Assembly: GCF_014650675.1 (NCBI RefSeq)
Contig: NZ_BMVK01000009.1
Coordinates: 248,001-312,000, forward strand
DNA from: Streptomyces anulatus
GTDB lineage: Bacteria; Actinomycetota; Actinomycetes; Streptomycetales; Streptomycetaceae
Length of the DNA stretch: 64,000 nucleotides
Reading direction: 5' to 3'
The notes under the pieces: model-generated
Told to the model about the DNA's origin: nothing
Database searches by the model: none
Seen by the model: the letters and a program-made list of their open reading frames with translations, nothing else
In this document: in pieces, positions 56,886 to 64,000 of the stretch
Layout: the number at the start of each line of letters is the position of its first letter
How positions within the stretch are numbered: the stretch's first letter is position 1
Made by a program: the position numbers and the translations under genes

Positions 56886-56968
56886 CAAGGGCAGGTAATG
56901 TCGTCGAGCTGTTCGACCCCGGCACGTACTCCCTGGCGGTCGGAACCCCCGTAACACTGGAGGCTGTC

Positions 56969-58156
56969 GTGTCGCGGAACCGGATCGCTCTGTCCGAAGT
57001 GCTGGCGGCGGCGGAGGAAGCCGCACCGGTGGATTCCCTGGACGTGGTGGCCCGCAATCTGCGCACCAGGTTCAGCGCCCGGTACGTGTCGTTCCTCTTC
57101 GTCGACGTCGTCGGCCGGCGTCTGCTGCGGGTCAATGACGCCACGGTCGCTCTGCCCGAGGAGGACCGTGCCGAGCAGGTCCCTCTCGCCGGCAGCAGCA
57201 TGTACGACGACGTGCTCCGCACCCAGAAAGTCGTCCACGCAGCGGAAGGAACGCAAGGGTGGCGGGTACTGGCACCGGTCACTAACCGCGGTGACACCAT
57301 CGGTGTGCTGGAGCTGTTCCTCGACGTCGTGACCGAGAGCGTGCTGGAGCAGGTCGAGGAGGCCGCGCACGCACTGGCGTACATCATCGTCACCGACCGC
57401 CGCTTCACCGACCTCTACCACTGGGGAAACCGCACCACGACGGTCAGCCTGGCGGCGGAGATCCAGCGGCAGCTCCTCCCCTCGGCCCCCTCCTGCGAGG
57501 CGCCGGAGTTCACCCTCGCCGGAGCCCTGGTCCCGGCCTCGGACATCGCCGGGGACACCTACGACTACAGCCTCGACCACGACACCCTGCACCTGTCCGT
57601 CACCGACGCCATGGGCCACGACGTCGACGCCTCCCTCACCGCCACCCTCGCCGTCAACGCCTCCCGCGGCGCCCGCCGCGCCGGATCGGACCTCGCCGAA
57701 CAGGCCCGCCAGATTCATGAGGCCCTCCTGGAGCACGGGCAGCGGACCTTCGCCACCGGCCAGCTTCTGCGCATCGCCCTCGACGGCAGCCACACCCAGA
57801 TCATCAACGCCGGACACCCCCGCCCCCTCCGCCTCCGCGACAACACCGTCAGCGAAGTGCTTCTCGCGGCGAACATGCCCTTCGGCGTCGCCCTCCAAGG
57901 CGCCTACCAGGTCCAGGACATCGACCTGCGCCCCGGCGACCGCCTCCTCCTCCACACCGACGGCATGCAGGAACGCGAAGCAGAAACCATCGACCTGACC
58001 GCACTCCTGCGACAGACCGCCGCCGAACACCCACGAGAAGTCGTCCGCACCATGGCCACCGCAGTCGCCGACGCCTACAACGGACACCCACCCAAAGACG
58101 ACGCCACTGTCCTCTGCCTCGACTGGCACGGACCCCAAACCCACCACAACAACTAA
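56969..58156 (+). CDS. GAF-SpoIIE family PP2C serine phosphatase
   Basis: 395 aa. N-terminal GAF-like sensor (about 10-165; [40 protein letters not shown]) and PP2C_SIG domain (about 175-390; [75 protein letters not shown]). Metal-binding aspartates are present (AGDTYD, TDAMGHD, DGMQ, DDAT). GGAGG five bases before the GTG at 56969 sets the start. No partner antagonist gene is adjacent. Confidence 0.9.
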   Translation: MSRNRIALSEVLAAAEEAAPVDSLDVVARNLRTRFSARYVSFLFVDVVGRRLLRVNDATVALPEEDRAEQVPLAGSSMYDDVLRTQKVVHAAEGTQGWRVLAPVTNRGDTIGVLELFLDVVTESVLEQVEEAAHALAYIIVTDRRFTDLYHWGNRTTTVSLAAEIQRQLLPSAPSCEAPEFTLAGALVPASDIAGDTYDYSLDHDTLHLSVTDAMGHDVDASLTATLAVNASRGARRAGSDLAEQARQIHEALLEHGQRTFATGQLLRIALDGSHTQIINAGHPRPLRLRDNTVSEVLLAANMPFGVALQGAYQVQDIDLRPGDRLLLHTDGMQEREAETIDLTALLRQTAAEHPREVVRTMATAVADAYNGHPPKDDATVLCLDWHGPQTHHNN

Positions 58157-58244
58157 ACAACACCACCGCAGCAGCCAGACCTGCACAGCAACCGCGCTAA
58201 ACAGCCCGGCGATCCAGGACGAGTGGACTCACAGGACGACACGC

Positions 58245-58757
58245 TCAGCGGCCACGGTGGCCGAGGGTGGCACCACAGTGGTCGAGGGTGGCGCACATCC
58301 GGGCAATCAGGCCGTGCAGGATCTCGGTGCCCGGGTCGTCCGCGAGTAGCCGCACAATCCCGCTGACCACGCAGGCCACCGCCAGGAGCCGGACCTGCTG
58401 GTCCGGGGTGAGCCAGACCGCATCCGAGAGCACACACGGCACCACGGACAAGGTACTCATCGTCCAGGCGTCCACACCGCCGGCGCCCTCGATGATCCGC
58501 CCGTCCGGGCCCATGCGGTCACAGTCCACCGGGTCCAGGGAGCCCATCGCAGTCTCCACCGCCTCGGGCAGCGCACCGGCGAGCCAGGCACCGACCGGAC
58601 AGGAGACCGGCGGTCCGGGCAGCGACCGGATCCACGCCGCCGCCCGGCGGCCGACCTCGGAGGCTTCAGCTAGAACGTCGGGCTCCCCCGCCCACGGCTC
58701 GTACAGAGGCATGTCGCCAGCAGGCCCGGCAGGAGCGGGCAAGGGTGCGATCGTCAT
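58245..58757 (-). CDS. Hypothetical protein
   Basis: 170 aa from the ATG at 58757 (frame open to a GTG at 58805). A Pro-rich N-terminus (PLPAPAGPAGDMPLYEPWAG) and a helical body with GRRAAAWIRSLPGPPVSCPV, SVVPCVLSDAVWLTPDQQ, RLLAVACVVSGIVRLLADDP and CATLDHCGATLGH. Four or more cysteines. No family recognised; start uncertain because no ribosome site is seen. Confidence 0.55.
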   Translation of the reverse strand: MTIAPLPAPAGPAGDMPLYEPWAGEPDVLAEASEVGRRAAAWIRSLPGPPVSCPVGAWLAGALPEAVETAMGSLDPVDCDRMGPDGRIIEGAGGVDAWTMSTLSVVPCVLSDAVWLTPDQQVRLLAVACVVSGIVRLLADDPGTEILHGLIARMCATLDHCGATLGHRGR

Positions 58758-59374
58758 ACGCGGATAACCGGCGCCCGGGCCGTACGGACACTGGCCCGCG
58801 CTCACCGCGAGGCGTACGCCGTGGGCACTCGCCCCGGCCGCTCACCACCCCGGATCCACCGGAAGGCCGGACGGTGGTAGATCCTCGCCCTGCCGTGGTC
58901 GGTTCCGGGGGTGCGGGCCCGCTGTGGCGAGGTTCTGACGTGGAACCAGCTTGCCTGCGAGTTCGGCCCGCTGACCGCGCAGCCTTCTGGAATGACCGCG
59001 CCCCTGAAGCGCCCGCTACGGATAGCTGGGAGCTCCAGCTCACCGCCCAGCTCGACAGTGGCGGCGCGCAGGTGAGCGTGGTGGTGGCGGGCGCCACCTG
59101 ATGTCCTCAGTGCGGTCGGCGTCGGTGGACCAGCCGGGTAGCGGTCGGCCTTCAGTTCCCGTGGTGAGAGGGCGTTTCCTCTCGCAGTTTCGTCCCGCTT
59201 CGCTCGTGCTCCTTGGTCGGTAGAGCCAGCCGCTGTGCCACCCACGCACCTGTACTTTCACGTGGCGCGGATTCTGCAGGGCACGGTAGGGGGCCCGTAA
59301 GCGGTGGGGTCCGACCGGATGCTCCGGCCGGACCCTCATCTCTGCTTGCCTGACGGCTCGCGCCTGCCCGTCGC
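58758..59374. other. Gene-poor stretch
   Basis: About 600 bases. Overlapping frames exist on both strands (for example 58745-59101 plus, ending SWELQLTAQLDSGGAQ), but none has a ribosome site or family match. Confidence 0.35.
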
Positions 59375-59686
59375 TCAGGCAGCCACAGGGGCGCCAAGCA
59401 TCGCGGAAGCCTGCTGTAGCGGGTTGAGTGCTCGGGTGGGCGCGGGTGCCGGGGGCAGGTCGCGGCAGGTGAAGCCGAGCTGGGTCATGGCCCGCAGGAC
59501 TTCGCCGGCGCTGAAGTCGCGGCGGTCCTGGCGTGTGATGACCTGTCCGACCTGTTTGACGGGATAGGTACGTCGGCCGATGATCACGGACTCGCCGGAG
59601 GCGTGCTCGGGCTTGATGCCCTTCATCGATTCCAGGACGCCGCTCCTGGTCAGGTCGAACGGGAAGCGGGCGATGACACAGCGCAT
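59375..59686 (-). CDS. Conserved small protein of a stress-type cassette
   Basis: 103 aa: MRCVIARFPFDLTRSGVLES, MKGIKPEHASGESVIIGRRT, YPVKQVGQVITRQDRRDFSA, GEVLRAMTQLGFTCR. I recall near-identical small proteins beside cold-shock or DEAD-box genes in Streptomyces; no function known. Basic N-terminal half, no membrane segment. A GTG/ATG start with AGGAGAGG-like sequence (minus strand) shortly upstream supports translation. Confidence 0.75.
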   Translation of the reverse strand: MRCVIARFPFDLTRSGVLESMKGIKPEHASGESVIIGRRTYPVKQVGQVITRQDRRDFSAGEVLRAMTQLGFTCRDLPPAPAPTRALNPLQQASAMLGAPVAA

Positions 59687-59741
59687 GATGCCTCACAGGA
59701 GAGGGACGAAGAGTGAGTGGTTCTGCCGTGGGTGGGACGGT

Positions 59742-60146
59742 TCAGCGGGCGAGGGCGAAGACGCCCAGGGCACTGCCGTGTTCGTCGACCACGGGCAGGG
59801 CGTCGACGTCGTTGTGGCGCATCATGTGCCCGGCTTCGGCCATGGTGGTGACCGGCGAGGTGAACGGTCCGCGGTCGCCGAGGATGTCCCGCAGCCGGAC
59901 CCTGTCCGAGTACGAGGAGCCGTCACGAACTGCTGCAAGCTGGGCGTGGGTGACCAGTCCGGTACACAGGCCGCTGTCGTCGCAGACAAGCAGATGCCCG
60001 GTATGGGCCCTGGCCATGACGGACAGGGCCACCTCGACGGTCATGTCGTCACAGACCTGCGGCCCGGCGGTGTTCATGGCGTCGGCCACCGTCCTGCCTA
60101 CGGCAGCGGCATGCGTCGTGCTGGGCTGCATCTGAACGAGCGTCAA
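59742..60146 (-). CDS. CBS-domain protein
   Basis: 134 aa with two CBS motifs: TVADAMNTAGPQVCDDMTVE to TGLVTHAQLAAV, and LGDRGPFTSPVTTMAEAGHM to HNDVDALPVVDEHGSALGVF. Such proteins bind adenosyl ligands. AGGAGG lies upstream of a TTG at 60146 and far from the ATG at 60131; the TTG start is preferred. Between the DEAD-box helicase and the small conserved gene, all leftward. Confidence 0.82.
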   Translation of the reverse strand: MTLVQMQPSTTHAAAVGRTVADAMNTAGPQVCDDMTVEVALSVMARAHTGHLLVCDDSGLCTGLVTHAQLAAVRDGSSYSDRVRLRDILGDRGPFTSPVTTMAEAGHMMRHNDVDALPVVDEHGSALGVFALAR

Positions 60147-60192
60147 AAGGTGCCTCCTGCAGTGGCGGGTGAGTTTCCGGATCATGGTGTTC

Positions 60193-61701
60193 TCAGGCCG
60201 CCGCGTCGAAGGAGGACTGATGTGCGCTCACGCGCCGGGCTGCCGAGGCGGGGCTGCGCCGGCCGCGGGAAGATGCGCTGCGGCTGCGCTCACGCCGCGC
60301 GGGCACCGGCGCGGTGATCGTCACGGGAATGCCGGAGGGGGCCTGGGCGCCGGTGATCCGGCCGAGCGCCTCTTCGCCGGAGCGGACCTGGGTGGTCTGG
60401 GGCACGATGCCGGCGGCGGTCATGAGGCGGGTCATGTCGCGGCGCTGGCTGGGGGTAACGAGGGTGACGACACTGCCGGACTCCCCTGCCCGGGCGGTGC
60501 GTCCGCCGCGGTGGAGGTAGTCCTTGTGGTCGGTCGGCGGGTCGACGTTGACGACGAGGTCGAGGTTGTCGACGTGGATACCGCGTGCGGCGACGTTCGT
60601 GGCCACGAGCACGGTGACGTGCCCGGTCTTGAACTGGGTCAGGGTCCGGGTGCGCTGCGACTGCGCCTTCCCTCCGTGCAGAGCCGCCGCCCTCACCCCG
60701 CTGGCCAGCAGGTGGTCGGTGAGCTTGTCCACGGCCCGCTTGGTGTCCAGGAACATGATCACCCGGCCCTCGCGGGCCGCGATCTCGGTGGTCGTACGGT
60801 TCTTGTCCGTGCCGTGGACGTGGAGCACGTGGTGCTCCATCGTGGTGACCGCGCCGGCGGAGGGGTCGACGGAGTGGACGACCGGGTCGGTGAGGTAGCG
60901 GCGGACCAGGCGGTCGACGTTGCGGTCCAGGGTGGCGGAGAACAGCATCCGCTGGCCCTCGGGGCGGACCTGGTCCAGAAGCTCGGTGACCTGGGGCATG
61001 AAGCCCATGTCGGCCATCTGGTCGGCCTCGTCCAGGACGGTGATCGCGACCTGGTTCAGCTGGCAGTCGCCCCGGTCGATGAGGTCCTTGAGCCGGCCCG
61101 GCGTCGCCACGACGACCTCGGCTCCGCCGCGCAGTGCGTTGGCCTGCCTCCCGATCGGCATGCCGCCGAGGACGGTGGCCATGCGCAGCCTCACTGAACG
61201 GGCGTAGGGGGCCAGGGCGTCGGTCACCTGCTGGGCCAGCTCACGCGTGGGCACGAGAACCAGGGCCAGCGGCTGGCGGGGCTCGGCACGCTGACCGGCG
61301 GTGCGGGCCAGCAGAGCTAGGCCGAAAGCGAGGGTCTTGCCCGAGCCGGTACGTCCACGTCCCAGGGCGTCGCGGCCCGCGAGCGTGTTGGGCAAGGTCG
61401 CCCCCTGGATCGGGAACGGAACGCTCACCCCCTGGGCGGTCAGAGCCGCCAGCAGCTGCCCCGGCATGTCGAGGTCGGCGAACGTCTCGACGGCGGGCAG
61501 CGCGGGAGTGAGCGTGACCGGCAGAGCGAACTCGCCCTGGACCGCGGCGGGGCGCCGCCCGTGGCTGGCCGGACGGCCCGAACGTGCCGGGGCAGCGGAA
61601 CGGGTCGAAGCGGTCGAACTGAAGCGGCTACCGCCCCGGGCCGAGTCGGCGGCACGGCTGCGGGCGCGGGAAGAACGGTTGCTCGTACGTGTGGGGTTCA
61701 T
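60193..61701 (-). CDS. DEAD-box RNA helicase
   Basis: 502 aa. Basic Ser/Arg-rich N- and C-terminal tails (about 1-60 and 455-502) flank an RhlE/CsdA-like core: FPIQGATLPNTLAGRD (Q motif), GRGRTGSGKT (motif I, 114-123), PTRELA, TPGR, VLDEADQM (DEAD), SAT, VATNVAARGIHV and HRGGRTARAGESG (motif VI). Probably unwinds RNA, with the cold-shock neighbour suggesting a role at low temperature. A roughly 300-base leader separates it from the next gene upstream. Confidence 0.94.
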   Translation of the reverse strand: MNPTRTSNRSSRARSRAADSARGGSRFSSTASTRSAAPARSGRPASHGRRPAAVQGEFALPVTLTPALPAVETFADLDMPGQLLAALTAQGVSVPFPIQGATLPNTLAGRDALGRGRTGSGKTLAFGLALLARTAGQRAEPRQPLALVLVPTRELAQQVTDALAPYARSVRLRMATVLGGMPIGRQANALRGGAEVVVATPGRLKDLIDRGDCQLNQVAITVLDEADQMADMGFMPQVTELLDQVRPEGQRMLFSATLDRNVDRLVRRYLTDPVVHSVDPSAGAVTTMEHHVLHVHGTDKNRTTTEIAAREGRVIMFLDTKRAVDKLTDHLLASGVRAAALHGGKAQSQRTRTLTQFKTGHVTVLVATNVAARGIHVDNLDLVVNVDPPTDHKDYLHRGGRTARAGESGSVVTLVTPSQRRDMTRLMTAAGIVPQTTQVRSGEEALGRITGAQAPSGIPVTITAPVPARRERSRSASSRGRRSPASAARRVSAHQSSFDAAA

Positions 61702-62012
61702 TCAGAACCTTCCTTGATACGGCACGTATCAAGGAATTCCCGCAGCAGAATGACAGCGCGGGGAATCACAAGAACGGGCCGAGAAGAATACGAAAAGTAG
61801 ATCTGGTCCACGGCTGACCCCAAAGCGGGGAGCGTGAACAAGAAATGGGTGACACTGTCTGACCTGGGACCTGGCACACGCCGAATCGGCGCAGCCCAGA
61901 AGGTCCAGCACAGAAATGTATGCGCGGAAGGACGTGAGGGTGGAACCACTGTGGGCAGTGCCTGTCTCCGGAGCCCGACACCCAAGAGGGCGCGGACCTC
62001 ACGAGGTACGTG
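61702..62012. other. Long leader of the helicase gene
   Basis: 311 bases without a gene, between the helicase start and the cold-shock gene stop. Relatively A/T-rich for this genome near 61720-61800, compatible with a promoter and a structured 5' leader. Confidence 0.45.
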
Positions 62013-62216
62013 TCAGGCGGGCACGATGTTCTCGGCCGTCGGGCCTTTCTGGCTCGGTGCGAGTTCGAATGTGACCTTCTGGCCTTCGGTAAGTTCACGG
62101 ATGCCCTGGGCGGCGATGTTCGAGAAGTGGGCGAACACGTCAGCGCCGCCACCGTCCTGCTCGATGAAGCCGAAACCCTTGGCCGCGTTGAACCACTTCA
62201 CAGTGCCTGACGCCAT
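62013..62216 (-). CDS. Cold-shock protein (CspA family)
   Basis: 67 aa [23 protein letters not shown] (RNP1 KGFGFI) and [20 protein letters not shown] (RNP2 VFAHF), ending AENIVPA. Nucleic-acid chaperone. GAAGGAG eight to nine bases before the ATG. Complete and typical. Confidence 0.97.
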   Translation of the reverse strand: MASGTVKWFNAAKGFGFIEQDGGGADVFAHFSNIAAQGIRELTEGQKVTFELAPSQKGPTAENIVPA

Positions 62217-62789
62217 GTCGTATCTCCTTCAGAGGGGGCAGTACGCCGGTACCCGTGATGCACAGATACCGGGTCGCTGCGATGACGCCCCGTCCGGAGA
62301 ACGACCGGAAATACAGCGAAGCTCACCTGGCAAAAAAACCCGCAGTGAAGCTTGGAGTTTTGGGAACCACAACTGCAACTGAGATCGACAGTAGCACGCT
62401 GTAATGGTCCGAGTATGGTGAATGATTCCGCACTCTTCGCCGCAGTAAAAACACTCCCGGCGCGACGCGTTGAACCCTCATCCCGTGGTGATAGATATTG
62501 ATCTGCCCGGAGCACAGCGTCGCAGGAGCAGGGGTCGCCCTTCACCGCGGAGGAAGCCTGAAGGTACTCCCCATCCCGGCAGCCCGGCCCATCGGCCACG
62601 TGGGACAGCGTTCGCCATCGAGACCTCACGATTCGAGCTACGGCCCTGACCAAGACCTCACCAATTTCACCGACCGCCTGCGGGTTCCAAGGTCAGTGGA
62701 GCACAGGGGTTTTCTGCCGGGCACGGGATCCTGCGGGCTCTGTGGCAGACCGGCACTTCACCGGCCAGGACAAAACGTCTGGCAGCGCT
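62217..62789. other. Leader region of the cold-shock gene; no gene
   Basis: About 570 bases, including an A/T-rich patch at about 62325-62510 that would hold the promoter and long 5' leader typical of cold-shock genes. Short frames elsewhere are not credible. Confidence 0.5.
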
Positions 62790-63065
62790 TCATGGCGTAT
62801 CTCCGGCCCAGTCCCACCGGTTCCGTTCACCAGAGCGCGGACCATACCGAGCGCGGCCTCCGGCACCGTACTGCCCGGCCTCGGTCATCAGCGCAGCGCC
62901 GGTCTGGAGCTCCTGCGCGGTCCAGCCGGTGATGTCGAGGAGCATTCCGTCCAGCGGGCCACCGACCAGATCAGCGTAGTCCCGGCCCGGTACCGGACCC
63001 GGCCGGGAGTGGTCCTGGTCCTGTCCGTAGATCCGGCCCTGCGGCAACTTGTCATCCCTGTCCAT
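62790..63065 (-). CDS. Small hypothetical protein
   Basis: 91 aa from the ATG at 63065 behind AAGGTGA. Contains YADLVGGPLDGMLLDITGWT (a GGPLDG segment seen in other actinobacterial small proteins), then AQELQTGAALMTEAG and an Arg/Trp-rich end. Hydrophilic, likely cytoplasmic. Function unknown. Confidence 0.6.
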   Translation of the reverse strand: MDRDDKLPQGRIYGQDQDHSRPGPVPGRDYADLVGGPLDGMLLDITGWTAQELQTGAALMTEAGQYGAGGRARYGPRSGERNRWDWAGDTP

Positions 63066-63161
63066 GTGTCTCACCTTCCCAGCTTCGCGCGACAAGCGCG
63101 GAGATACCGGGGGTTACCTTGGCGTTGCGCCGCTGGCAGAGAATGGCGCCCGGAGATCCTC

Positions 63162-63509
63162 TCAGGTACGCAGGGACAGGTAGTAGCCGCCGACCTCGGA
63201 CAGGTAGTTGGGGTCGGCCGTCTCGCTGTCCGTGGTGAAGCGGGGAGCGGATTTGATTTCCTCCCGGGACAGTGCGACCTCCACCTTCTGCTCCTCGGTG
63301 TCGATGGAGGTGACGGAGCCGGCTGGGATCAGGACGCTTCTGCCGAATTTCCACACGCCGGTGTCGACGACGAGGTGCTGCATTCCGGGCTGGTCCTGCT
63401 GGCGGTCCACGTGCCCGATGACCCCGTCAGCGGCCTCCACCGTGAAACCCACCATCGACTGATGGGCCCCGTACCCGCTGTCCGACGCGTACATCCACAC
63501 TCTTCCCAC
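63162..63509 (-). CDS. PRC-barrel-domain protein
   Basis: 115 aa. SMVGFTVEAADGVIGHVDRQ, HLVVDTGVWKFGRSVLIPAG and SVTSIDTEEQKVEVALSREE match the PRC-barrel beta-fold, with an acidic C-terminal tail ending in VGGYYLSLRT. GTG at 63509 follows GGAGAGGGACCG; the upstream open frame has no site. Stress-type small proteins of this class are common in Streptomyces. Confidence 0.8.
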   Translation of the reverse strand: MGRVWMYASDSGYGAHQSMVGFTVEAADGVIGHVDRQQDQPGMQHLVVDTGVWKFGRSVLIPAGSVTSIDTEEQKVEVALSREEIKSAPRFTTDSETADPNYLSEVGGYYLSLRT

Positions 63510-63648
63510 CGGTCCCTCTCCTCGTTTTCGGCGACCCGCACTGCGGATCTTCCCGTTGCCTACCGCCCTCCTTCCCCGGTGTCCGGCGAACAATCGGGGC
63601 CGCCGAACCTCGCAGGACGCATTCCCCGTCAGGCTGCGGAAGGCGGGT

Positions 63649-63963
63649 TCACCGGGCGGTGCGGTGGTGTTCGGCGTTGATGCGCTGGGCTTCTTCGAGC
63701 TGGTCTTCGAGGATGACGATGCGGCAGGCTGCCTCGATGGGGGTGCCGGCGTCGACGAGTTCGCGGGCGCGGGCGGCGATGCGCAGCTGGTAGCGGGAGT
63801 AGCGGCGGTGGCCGCCCTCGGAGCGCAGGGGTGTGATGAGGCGGGCTTCGCCGATCGCGCGGAGGAACCCTTGTGTGGTGTTGAGCATCTCGGCGGCCCG
63901 GCCCATGGTGTAGGCGGGGTAGTCGTCGTCATCGAGACGGCCGAACGAATCGTTTGCTGTCAT
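63649..63963 (-). CDS. MerR-like helix-turn-helix protein
   Basis: 104 aa. An acidic N-terminus, then YTMGRAAEMLNTTQGFLRAI, GEARLITPLRSEGGHRRYSR and YQLRIAARARELVDAGTPIE, a MerR-type winged HTH with the GGHRRYS wing. A short coiled-coil-like end (IVILEDQLEEAQRINAEHHR) may dimerise; no effector domain. GAGAGG five bases before the ATG at 63963 sets the start. Confidence 0.85.
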   Translation of the reverse strand: MTANDSFGRLDDDDYPAYTMGRAAEMLNTTQGFLRAIGEARLITPLRSEGGHRRYSRYQLRIAARARELVDAGTPIEAACRIVILEDQLEEAQRINAEHHRTAR

Positions 63964-64000
63964 TTGCACCTCTCTGTGGAACGCACTGGAGGGGCCCTGG

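Larger units (their letters stand above)
56417..56968. other. Stretch with a decayed gene end and a tandem repeat
   Basis: No intact gene. It holds the unidentified remnant at 56480-56790, a hairpin at about 56811-56832 (GGCCCC/GGGGCC), and the 7-bp tandem repeat before the phosphatase start. Confidence 0.5.

Overview
This 64 kb window is high-GC actinobacterial DNA, almost certainly Streptomyces. The support is strong G/C bias at third codon positions, GTG/TTG starts behind GGAGG-like sites, DUF574 methyltransferase, PAS/GAF-SpoIIE phosphatases, MmyB-type regulators, an AfsR-type giant regulator and a split isorenieratene cluster. The density of transposase scraps, decayed genes and rearrangement joints suggests a chromosome arm rather than the core; that placement is inference.

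Layout. 0-9.2 kb: a GH36 alpha-galactosidase cut by the window edge, a secreted amidohydrolase with an F5/8C domain, a PAS-GAF-SpoIIE phosphatase, a DUF574 methyltransferase, a small membrane protein and an APH-like phosphotransferase. 8-15.3 kb: a gene graveyard with integrase, NUDIX, Tn3, two IS5-type, P-loop kinase, pirin and 3-hydroxybutyryl-CoA dehydrogenase fragments, plus an intact tyrosine integrase and a convergent excisionase that share a strong terminator. 15.6-23.0 kb: an island bounded by two imperfect tRNA-Thr-like 3' segments. It holds an ISAs1-type transposase with a GNAT/ArsR pair inside a 40-bp inverted repeat, then a PD-(D/E)XK nuclease, an HNH-like protein and an unknown glycine-rich protein (a possible defence module), and a DUF6193-like protein.

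23-36.6 kb: two related redox arrays read leftward, built from quinone oxidoreductase, aldo/keto reductase, cupin, carboxymuconolactone decarboxylase, SDR and zinc alcohol dehydrogenase genes. Each neighbours an MmyB-type regulator. The left array also has an ApbE, FMN-binding lipoprotein and cyclophilin-like lipoprotein operon. Several members are broken: a one-base frameshift, a single in-frame TAA, missing N- or C-terminal halves. 37-40 kb: an MFS gene and a plasmid-type primase-polymerase gene are fused tail to tail, and the primase lies beside iteron-like AGGGACTGA repeats with a perfect 30-bp inverted repeat, probably a relic replicon of an actinomycete integrative element.

40-47 kb: AfsR/SARP regulator, DHA2 exporter, NADPH-dependent FMN reductase. 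47.4-55.8 kb: carotenoid cluster crtE-crtI-crtB-Rieske protein (+) facing crtY-crtT-crtU (-), predicted to make isorenieratene-type aromatic carotenoids from GGPP via phytoene, lycopene and beta-carotene. 56-64 kb: a GAF-SpoIIE phosphatase and a stress-like cassette of DEAD-box helicase, CBS protein, small conserved protein, cold-shock protein, PRC-barrel protein and MerR-like regulator.

Family calls rest on visible motifs and recall of the families; no database search was run.
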